This document shows positions 1 through 7,138 of a DNA stretch of 19,617 nucleotides, in pieces; positions within the stretch are counted from its first letter, which is position 1, and the number at the start of each line of letters is the position of its first letter. The position numbers and the translations under genes were made by a program. The notes beneath the pieces were generated by a model. It was not told the origin of the DNA. It worked only from the letters and a program-made list of their open reading frames with translations, and did not search any database. The stretch is from JAQBDA01 sp041301185 (lineage in GTDB: Bacteria; Chloroflexota; Anaerolineae; Anaerolineales; UBA4823). The stretch is taken from contig JBFYSV010000003.1 of the NCBI GenBank assembly GCA_041301185.1, positions 1 to 19,617 of the forward strand. The letters are read 5' to 3'.

Positions 1-788
1 CCCCCCAAATGTTTTACCCCCAGGAATAATGTAAGGCGAGAGAAAAATGTAACCAGGGTCAATCCCAGCACCGGCAGCCAGGTTTGTGAAGATTCTGGGA
101 TAGCGCCGCTACCCATAATGAAATAGGTTGGAACCACAACGATACTCATTGCCATGAGTGTATACGCGGTGACCGTTGGGGCTGGCATATCAAGTAGAAC
201 ACGCTGATTGATTGGAATATGGAGCGCATAAAGTGCAGAGGCTATCAGCATGAAAATAACCCCGACCAGATCAATGGGCTGCTCTCCGGTATGGATCAGC
301 AGGTAGGCAGAGGTAATAGCCAGACCAAGACGCACAAGGGTCAATTTGCTGGGAAGCTGTTGGTCTAAAGTGAGCCAGAGCAGCAAAAAGAGGGGGTATA
401 GCGAGTAAAGCAGCTGTCCTACACTGGCTTCTATCCGTCCCAGGGAGCTGTAATAGAACAATGATCCGATCCCATTAATCAAACCAGCCAACAAACATCC
501 CAGGAGACCTGCCGGGTAAATATAAAGGAAAGATCTGTAGAAGACCAGCATGACTAACAGAAGTAAGAAAAAAGCCAATGAGGTGCGGATAGCCACTACC
601 CCGAACGGCGATAACCCGGATAAGATCGCCTGTTTGCCAAATATTGGCGTCATACCAAAAAACATTGCCGATGTAAGTGCAGCAAAAACGCCATAGGTGC
701 GGCTACTCGGTCGTCGTTTTTCGGAAGCGAACAAGTTAATGATCGCCTTCCCCGGTTTTTCTCGAGGTGCTGGTCGGGTATCATCCAT
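1..788 (-). CDS. DMT-superfamily (EamA-type) transporter, C-terminus cut by window edge
   Basis: The frame is open from an ATG at 788 to the left edge, giving 262 visible codons. A short basic, proline-rich N-terminus of about 35 residues (rich in K and R) precedes a series of hydrophobic helices. The segment reading GRIEASVGQLLYSLYPLF matches the conserved helix 3-4 region of EamA domains. A second EamA repeat starts near residue 165 (GVIFMLIASALYALH) and continues past the edge (TFFSRLTLFLGVKHLGG). EamA proteins are ten-helix inner-membrane exporters of metabolites or amino acids; the substrate here cannot be told. The gene begins 38 bases after the stop of the threonine synthase gene in the same direction, so co-transcription is likely. 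An amino-acid export role would fit that neighbour but is only inference. No strong Shine-Dalgarno site lies before the ATG. Confidence 0.85.
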   Translation of the reverse strand, partial: MDDTRPAPREKPGKAIINLFASEKRRPSSRTYGVFAALTSAMFFGMTPIFGKQAILSGLSPFGVVAIRTSLAFFLLLLVMLVFYRSFLYIYPAGLLGCLLAGLINGIGSLFYYSSLGRIEASVGQLLYSLYPLFLLLWLTLDQQLPSKLTLVRLGLAITSAYLLIHTGEQPIDLVGVIFMLIASALYALHIPINQRVLLDMPAPTVTAYTLMAMSIVVVPTYFIMGSGAIPESSQTWLPVLGLTLVTFFSRLTLFLGVKHLG

Positions 789-826
789 GAATTAAGTAAA
801 TATCTATCCAAATTATTTGCTGGTTC

Positions 827-2515
827 TCATTTGATGAGCTCATTGATCTCCTCGATGAACTCATCGTTCATAAACTCGCCTTTTTGCATCAGGGCATGAA
901 TTTGTCCTTGCAGGCGCTCACGTTCCTTTGTGGTTAGCTCCTTTGCGGTAACCACAATCACCGGGATGGATTCGGTATCCGGATTTGCCTTCAATGAATC
1001 AAGGACGCTGAATCCATCCATCTCAGGCATCATGAGATCCAGAATGATCAAGTCTGGTATCTCGCGTTGACTGATCTGGATTGCTTCTTTTCCACTTCCC
1101 GCTTCCAGGATCGAGTAATTACCCTGTGCTTGTAGAATTCTCCGAATCAGGCGGCGAGCATCCGGGTGATCATCCACGATCAGGATCCGCGGGAAGCGGT
1201 CGTCACTCATCCGGCTGAGAGCTGCTACCAGGCCCTCTTGCGGCGTCTCAGACTGGTTAGGAAATGCTACATCGACACTGCGCGCCCATCCATCTCCCAG
1301 GACCATTTTCTCAACCGGCATCGTATGCCCAGTGCAATTGATTACAATCAATTCTTCCGGTTTTATCATCCCTGCCCGTACCAGGCGGATAAGACCCGCA
1401 AATGCCACGGCTGCAGCTGGTTCGACCGATATCCCTTCCATTTTTGCCAGGACATGGATTGTTCGAAAAGTGTCCTCATCTGAAACCTTTTTGAAGATGC
1501 CTTTACCGGTTGCCTTCATGCGTTGATACAGCAGTGTATAGGTCCGTCCTGGATCGCCGGTTGCCAGCGTTGTGATATGGGTCTGCGGTGCGGCAATGGG
1601 TTCTGCGATCTGCAGATCTTGCTCCCAAGCAGAAACCATCGGCGCGCATCCTTCCGCCTGGATGATTGCCATGCCAGGAATTTCATAGGTCAGGTCCATC
1701 GCCCTCAACTCTGCGAATCCTTTTTGAACACCCAGAGGACCCAGCCCGCCGCTGACAGATTGGAAATACCAATCAGGCACGCGCCAGGGAAGTTTAGAAT
1801 TATTTCCATTCATGCGCTTGGAATCTGGACCCAGGAGATCGGTTAGCTGTTCGGCGATCTCATAAGCAATTGTCTTCATCGATTCAACTGAAGGTATCGT
1901 CCTTGCGCCTGCCTCCATGTACAGGTTGCGTTGCCGGGCAAATTCTGCCGCTACTTTTTTCACCTGATCGTATGAAGCAGTGACTTTTACAACCTGTGTT
2001 CCATATATTGCCACCTCGCGCATCTTTTCAGGCGGAACCAGGCTTGTCAGAAATGCCCACAATTTGATCCCTGCCCGGGCAGCGTGGGCAGAATATGCGA
2101 TTGCTACGTTACCGGTCGAGGCGATAACGGCTTCTGTGATCCCGGCTTCCTTCATTGCTGCAATACCCAGGGCAGCCTGGCGGTCTTTGAATGAATTGGT
2201 GGGTCCCCGCCGTTCATCTTTGATATAGATGTGAGGGCAGCCCAACATCATCCCAAAATTTGCCGCATGGATCAAAGGGGTGCCACCTTCTCCCATTGAA
2301 AGGGAGGGGTTGAACTCATTTATAGGAAGTAATTCACGGTAACGCCACATATCCAAAGGACGGGAGGCGATCAATTCTGGCAAAGTTACTCCCAGGGATC
2401 TCAAATCGTACCGCGCTTCACGCCACTGGCTCCCGCAATTCGGGCATTGTGTGGACAATGGCATGTAGATTTCTTGATGCCCGCAATCAAGGCATTCAAC
2501 TAAAAATTTTGCCAA
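827..2515 (-). CDS. thrC: Threonine synthase fused to a C-terminal response-regulator receiver (REC) domain
   Basis: The 562-residue protein has an N-terminal zinc ribbon (C8xxC11, C24xxC27), then a fold-type II PLP enzyme at about 40-415, then a receiver domain at about 443-562. PLP signatures are the Schiff-base lysine in TNSFKDRQ (K110), the STGNVA segment near 133 and the phosphate loop SGGLGPLG near 255. TIPSVESMKTIAYEI and CTGHTMP are typical of threonine synthase, which makes threonine from O-phosphohomoserine. The receiver keeps the acidic pair D448/D449, phospho-acceptor D493 (LILDLMMPE), T523 and K545. The TTG start at 2515 has GGAGG eight bases upstream. The same frame is open to 2617, but that would overlap the kinase gene and lacks a comparable site. 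It lies 55 bases after the histidine kinase gene. Fusion of REC to a biosynthetic enzyme is unusual. Substrate specificity is inferred from the family; a related PLP lyase is possible. Confidence 0.85.
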   Translation of the reverse strand: MAKFLVECLDCGHQEIYMPLSTQCPNCGSQWREARYDLRSLGVTLPELIASRPLDMWRYRELLPINEFNPSLSMGEGGTPLIHAANFGMMLGCPHIYIKDERRGPTNSFKDRQAALGIAAMKEAGITEAVIASTGNVAIAYSAHAARAGIKLWAFLTSLVPPEKMREVAIYGTQVVKVTASYDQVKKVAAEFARQRNLYMEAGARTIPSVESMKTIAYEIAEQLTDLLGPDSKRMNGNNSKLPWRVPDWYFQSVSGGLGPLGVQKGFAELRAMDLTYEIPGMAIIQAEGCAPMVSAWEQDLQIAEPIAAPQTHITTLATGDPGRTYTLLYQRMKATGKGIFKKVSDEDTFRTIHVLAKMEGISVEPAAAVAFAGLIRLVRAGMIKPEELIVINCTGHTMPVEKMVLGDGWARSVDVAFPNQSETPQEGLVAALSRMSDDRFPRILIVDDHPDARRLIRRILQAQGNYSILEAGSGKEAIQISQREIPDLIILDLMMPEMDGFSVLDSLKANPDTESIPVIVVTAKELTTKERERLQGQIHALMQKGEFMNDEFIEEINELIK

Positions 2516-2523
2516 CAAAATTA

Positions 2524-2528
2524 CCTCC
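2524..2528 (-). promoter_or_regulatory. Shine-Dalgarno site fixing the TTG start of the threonine synthase-REC gene
   Basis: The minus strand reads GGAGG here, eight bases before the TTG at 2515. A second TTG at 2518 is also reachable and would add one residue. This site makes the short form, which begins with the zinc ribbon, more likely than the longer open frame up to 2617. Confidence 0.65.
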
Positions 2529-2570
2529 GTGCTACTTTTGAGAATGATTGGTATCCTGATCTTGTAAGTT

Positions 2571-5500
2571 TTAGTCCGTGGTAGGAATTGTGAAATAAAA
2601 GGTGCTGCCCATCCCAACCTCGCTTTTCACACCAATCTGCCCGTTATGCATCTCGATCAGGTGCCGGCAAATAGAAAGCCCCAGACCGCTACCACCGGTT
2701 TTTCGGGTTGGTGAGGCATCAACCTGCGAGAACGGCAAGAACAATTTCTTCTGATCCTCAATCGAGATGCCCTGTCCAGTGTCAATCACACTGACTTTCA
2801 TATATCTCGTATCACTATCACCAGTCATTTCTTCGGCTCGAATAGTGATGGAGCCTTGATCTGTAAATTTGGCTGCATTTGAAACCAGGTTGAGCAGTAC
2901 CTGGCGGATTTTCAATGGATCTGCTCTTACGTTGGGCAACCGCGGCGGAATCTCGCAGACGATCTCTATCGGTTTATCCTTTACCAGCCCGCTGGCAGTA
3001 GAAAGAATGCTGTGAATGAGGTCGTCCACCTGGACCTGGTCGACAAGAGATAACTCCATTTTTCCGGCTTCGATTTTGGATAAGTCCAGGATATCGTTGA
3101 TCAAGTTTAGCAGGTGCTGTCCGGAACCATAGATTGCTTCCAGGTCTTGTTCTTGCGTTTCATTGATCGGTCCATCAATGCCCTTCAGAATTACTCGAGA
3201 GAAACCGATGATCGAGTTGAGCGGTGTGCGAAGTTCGTGGCTCATATTCGCCAGGAACTGGCTTTTAAGCTGGTCGGCTTTGCGCATCTCTTCCATTGCT
3301 TCCAGAGAGATTTGATAAGAGCGAGCGTTCTCTACGGCAACTGCGATCTGGTCTGCAAGAATTTGCAGCACGGAGATATCATTGGGAGTAAACGCGTTCA
3401 CCCGGCTGGATTGGACATCCAAAGCACCAATTACACGCTCGCCAATCTTGAGTGGGATGCCAACCTCTGCCCGCGTATCCGGTAGTAGTGGATCGGGCAG
3501 GTGGAGTGGATCCTGGCTGGTATCATTCACCAATAAAGGTTCACCAACCTGGGTAACGTACCCTATGACTGTGTTCGATCCGACCGGTACTTTGACTTGA
3601 TGCTGGATCAGCTCTCTTGAGGAAATATTGCTCAGTACGCTGGGGTATGCAAATCTTCCATTTTCGTCTGTTAGGAAAATAGCGGTGTGGTAATGCTTAA
3701 ACCGTTCCCGGATGAGCTCCGCAGTTCGGCTGAGCAAAATATCGAGGGATAGCGTGCCTGTTGTGTCTCGCGCAATTTCAGCAGCGGTCTGGAGCTCGTC
3801 TGCGCGGCGCCGGGTCTCATCCAAAAGCCGGAGGTTTTGAACGGCGATTGCAGCCTGTCCGGAAAGGGTTGCCAGGCGACGAATTGCGGTCTCCATAAAG
3901 CGAGTGGACTGTGGGTAGATTGCAGTGATATGACCAAGCCATTGGCCGGCGGTTACCAGTGGTGTAAAAACTAAGCTTTGAGCTTTGTGATGGTTGGTGA
4001 AAAACCTGCGGGAGGTCTGGTTTAATCTGGTATCAGCCGTCACATCCTCTATGATTGTGATCGAGCGAGCAGAGAGTAGCTTTTCTGCAGACGGGATCGT
4101 ATTGATAGGTTGGCGCACGGGATTCTGTTGGCTGTCTTTCCCCGGCGTCCATTGAGCGATCTGATCGTACCATTCTGGTGAATCGGCATCAGACCAGGGA
4201 CGATCATATAGGTTGATTGTTACCTCGCTGGAATGATTGCCGAGTATCGTGTAATTTCTCAAAACATTTAATATATCGCGATACGACATGCTGGCGTTCA
4301 GCTCAGCGCTTGCTTTGTAAAGAAGGTCGGTTTCTTCCAGAGCCTTCTGAGTCTGATCGAATAAGGTAGCGTTCTGGATGACCGCTGCAGCCTGGGCTGC
4401 CAAAAGCTCTATCAAGTGACGCTCATTTGGGGTGAATTGAAACGCCTGGTCGTCACGTGTGAGTAATAAAACCCCTATACCTTTAGTTTGCCAGATTAAT
4501 GGTACGACAATCGCGGGAACTGGGGATCCAACCGCTGGCAGATCGGTCGATTCTCCCCACCTCAGGTAGTTGTTTACCGTTTGGGCTTTTCTGTTTTGGA
4601 AGGCTATCCGGTGCAGCTCGTCATTTATTTCAATTTTTGAGAGATCCCTGGCAGAATTCCCAGCCGAGTAGGCGCTTTGTAAGATTAGCTGCTCTTCGGA
4701 GTCGGACCACAGCCAGATTGCACCGGTCTCGGAGTCAAGTAGCTCTGTCGCCCGGCGAATAATAATCTCCATCACGGACTTCAGATCATATTGCTCGCGA
4801 GCGAGTTCTAGCGAAACCTGCCGTAAAAGATTGAGTTCTTCAGCCTGAATTTGGGTCTGCCTGAATAATTGGGCATTTTCCAAAGCCAGGGTAAGTTGAT
4901 CGGTGACCTGTTCAACCAAGGCCAACTCATCTTCACTCCACTGCCGGGATGATTGCGAGTCGATAAACTCCAGAACCAGATTTGCAGAATTATCGTGTAA
5001 TTGTGCTGGGACGGCAATTGTGGCTGGCTCATCCTCTCCAGCGTGCGAGTAGAGCAATCGCTTGTATTGGATACTTTCTTTTCCAATCTCGGTTAGGGGT
5101 TTTTCTGCGGGTAGGATTTTATCCTGATGAGCCAGGTAACCGAGTGGTTTTCCACGACTTGTGGACATAGGAGGCAGACCAGACGGGAAAGGCGAAGTGT
5201 CCGGCTCAGATGCGGCAGGAAGACTGGAAGGATGCTGGTCTGGTTCTGTAGATTCAGCGATAATCTGCACGAATCCATTCCAGGGGGAGATGTCTGATTT
5301 TCCCGGGGAGTCTACCAGGGGCTGGATCGTAATCGTGGCGGGCAGGATATCACCGTGATTTGTGATGTATTGTACGTTGATCTCCTTGGGATTATGACCA
5401 TTGTGGAAAGCATTTCTCAATAATTGGGCTGACTCGGGCGTCAGGCGGTAATTATCGATGTGTTTGCCGATGAATTCGTCTGGCGCAATACCCAATATAT

Positions 5501-5660
5501 ATTTGACTTCAGGGCTACAGAAAGTAATTTGCCTACCCGCGTTGCATTCCCAGGTCCAGCCCGGCTGACCAGGGATATGCTTTATTGCAGAGCTTTCACC
5601 GTCATGTTCCAACTCTGATAATAAGCTACTCAATCGGGTAAGCATCGGATTATGTGCCAC
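2571..5660 (-). CDS. Soluble multi-GAF sensor histidine kinase (PAS-GAFx4-HisKA-HATPase)
   Basis: This 1029-residue cytoplasmic kinase has no membrane segment. In order it shows a PAS domain (about 35-135), a proline/serine-rich linker (140-175), a short GAF-like segment (about 195-265), complete GAF domains at about 290-430, 455-610 and 640-780, a HisKA dimerisation domain and an ATPase domain. The phospho-acceptor is H808 in MSHELRTPL. The N-box asparagine is N928 (LVSNAAKFT), the G1 box is DTGQGI (960-965) and the G2 box is GGSGLGLS (989-996). All catalytic motifs are intact. There is no attached receiver, so it must signal to separate receivers. Translation starts at a GTG at 5660, about ten bases after AGGAG and 23 bases after the preceding receptor gene. 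It is the only kinase in the receptor block. Its last GAF closely resembles the GAF domains of the upstream receptors. Confidence 0.93.
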   Translation of the reverse strand: MAHNPMLTRLSSLLSELEHDGESSAIKHIPGQPGWTWECNAGRQITFCSPEVKYILGIAPDEFIGKHIDNYRLTPESAQLLRNAFHNGHNPKEINVQYITNHGDILPATITIQPLVDSPGKSDISPWNGFVQIIAESTEPDQHPSSLPAASEPDTSPFPSGLPPMSTSRGKPLGYLAHQDKILPAEKPLTEIGKESIQYKRLLYSHAGEDEPATIAVPAQLHDNSANLVLEFIDSQSSRQWSEDELALVEQVTDQLTLALENAQLFRQTQIQAEELNLLRQVSLELAREQYDLKSVMEIIIRRATELLDSETGAIWLWSDSEEQLILQSAYSAGNSARDLSKIEINDELHRIAFQNRKAQTVNNYLRWGESTDLPAVGSPVPAIVVPLIWQTKGIGVLLLTRDDQAFQFTPNERHLIELLAAQAAAVIQNATLFDQTQKALEETDLLYKASAELNASMSYRDILNVLRNYTILGNHSSEVTINLYDRPWSDADSPEWYDQIAQWTPGKDSQQNPVRQPINTIPSAEKLLSARSITIIEDVTADTRLNQTSRRFFTNHHKAQSLVFTPLVTAGQWLGHITAIYPQSTRFMETAIRRLATLSGQAAIAVQNLRLLDETRRRADELQTAAEIARDTTGTLSLDILLSRTAELIRERFKHYHTAIFLTDENGRFAYPSVLSNISSRELIQHQVKVPVGSNTVIGYVTQVGEPLLVNDTSQDPLHLPDPLLPDTRAEVGIPLKIGERVIGALDVQSSRVNAFTPNDISVLQILADQIAVAVENARSYQISLEAMEEMRKADQLKSQFLANMSHELRTPLNSIIGFSRVILKGIDGPINETQEQDLEAIYGSGQHLLNLINDILDLSKIEAGKMELSLVDQVQVDDLIHSILSTASGLVKDKPIEIVCEIPPRLPNVRADPLKIRQVLLNLVSNAAKFTDQGSITIRAEEMTGDSDTRYMKVSVIDTGQGISIEDQKKLFLPFSQVDASPTRKTGGSGLGLSICRHLIEMHNGQIGVKSEVGMGSTFYFTIPTTD

Positions 5661-5683
5661 GCAGCGTGCTCTCCTGTGTACGA

Positions 5684-7138
5684 TTACGCAGGCTCACTAC
5701 CATTCCCTTGAATTACTGGCATTGTTGCATTCTCCGAATTGTTGGTTAAAAGTACTTGAGCATGACTGACCGATAAAGCTTTGCGTAACTCTTTCACTGC
5801 AATCTGCATGATCTCATTCGGATCATTGGAAGAGCGCAATCTAGCAGTGATTTCCCCGGTCAGACGCTCGCGCTCAGCCCTTCTCTGGGTGTCTTCGTAT
5901 AGTCTGGCAGCCTCTAAAGCGATGCTCACTTGATCCGTAATGGATTGCAATAGCTCAATCTCTTCTTGGGTCCAATCACCTTGAGAAATGCCTTTCTGAC
6001 ACCTGAAGGCGCCGATTACATTGTCACGTAACTTAATGGGAACTGCCAGGGAGTTGTTCTCAGCCTGGATGATTTGCCCAGTCTGGCATGCGATCGAAAG
6101 CTCTGGATATTCCCCAGAGGAATGCCGCTCTTTTGCAATTCCTTCTTTATTGGTGAAATATCCCAGGTCAGGGCGAGATTTTAGGAATTTTGCCCAAATT
6201 TCCTGGCTAAGCTGACCGTACGCCCTGCGGGAGACCTCCAGGGCATGACGGCTTTCAGCCAGAAGATGGGCATTATCGATGGCAATGGCAATTTGGTCGG
6301 CTACGATCTGCAGGATGGATGCGTCCTCGTTTGAAAATGCGTTGGCTCTCGTACTTTGGACATCCAGGACGCCTAATATTTTACCTGCCACGCTCAGGGG
6401 TAATGCGATCTCAGAGCGAGTCTCTGGGAGGTGAGGGTTTTTGAAGTGGATTGAATCCGATCCAACATCTAAGGATATTCTCGGTTCGCCACGGCCGGCA
6501 ACGAAACCAACGATGCCCTGCGTGCCAACCTTCAGCTTATGCTGTTCGAGTAATAGCCGGTTTCCACCCTCACTATTCGAAGCTTTTAGAACCGCATTCT
6601 CACCGGTTTCATCAAGCAAAAAAATGCCAACATGATAGACGTCAAAACGAATACTAACCAGACGAGTCACTTCGGGTAGAAGAATATTCAGGTCACGGAT
6701 TGTCACAGCTGCTCGACCCACTTCGGCGGCTGCTTGAAGCTGGCGTGCCCGTCTTTGCAGAATTATAGTTCGTTCAGCGACCGTCTTTTCAAGACCCTTC
6801 AAAGACTGGTTGAGCTCTGTGGAAAGGTGGTTGAATGCATCTCCAAGCTGTTGGAACTCATCACGGGTGTTTAGGTCTACCTGGGCAGATAATTCGCCGG
6901 TCCGCCAGCGTTCAACAACTCGTATGATCTGGTTGAGGGAACGAGCCACAACCCTATGGGTGAAAACCCATAAAATGCCAAACGCTGCCAGGGTCAGTAA
7001 AATGGATACGAAGAATGCAATTTGCTGGTTTGTGTTAGAGCGTAGCCAGGTCTGAACGCCAGTGATGACCAGCAGGCTTAGCAGGAAAACCAGATTTAGC
7101 TTGGTGGAGACTTTCAACCCGCGCCTTGGATTATTCAT
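5684..7138 (-). CDS. Membrane-bound HAMP-GAF receptor without output domain (484 aa)
   Basis: Two transmembrane helices (about 13-31 and 38-60) are joined by only a few residues, so there is no extracytoplasmic sensor domain. They lead into a HAMP domain (about 61-112), a coiled coil, a complete GAF domain (about 150-292), the linker AYGQLSQEIW (306-315), a short GAF-like segment (about 345-412) and a 45-residue helical tail resembling the first part of another GAF domain. No kinase, cyclase, receiver or methyl-accepting domain follows. The ATG at 7138 overlaps the stop of the preceding receptor gene by four bases (ATGA), suggesting translational coupling; AGGA lies nine bases upstream. It probably senses a small ligand or redox state in the cytoplasm and acts through a partner, most simply the downstream histidine kinase. 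That partnership is inferred. Confidence 0.88.
   Translation of the reverse strand: MNNPRRGLKVSTKLNLVFLLSLLVITGVQTWLRSNTNQQIAFFVSILLTLAAFGILWVFTHRVVARSLNQIIRVVERWRTGELSAQVDLNTRDEFQQLGDAFNHLSTELNQSLKGLEKTVAERTIILQRRARQLQAAAEVGRAAVTIRDLNILLPEVTRLVSIRFDVYHVGIFLLDETGENAVLKASNSEGGNRLLLEQHKLKVGTQGIVGFVAGRGEPRISLDVGSDSIHFKNPHLPETRSEIALPLSVAGKILGVLDVQSTRANAFSNEDASILQIVADQIAIAIDNAHLLAESRHALEVSRRAYGQLSQEIWAKFLKSRPDLGYFTNKEGIAKERHSSGEYPELSIACQTGQIIQAENNSLAVPIKLRDNVIGAFRCQKGISQGDWTQEEIELLQSITDQVSIALEAARLYEDTQRRAERERLTGEITARLRSSNDPNEIMQIAVKELRKALSVSHAQVLLTNNSENATMPVIQGNGSEPA

Noticed and set aside
827..1210. Separate receiver gene rather than a fusion
   Set aside because: The frame is continuous with the threonine synthase, with no stop and no Shine-Dalgarno site before the internal ATG, so a fusion is the simpler reading. 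The alternative is kept as a low-interest finding.
2516..2617. Longer N-terminus for the threonine synthase
   Set aside because: The extra 34 residues overlap the end of the kinase gene and do not resemble the family, whereas a GGAGG-preceded TTG at 2515 starts right before the zinc ribbon.
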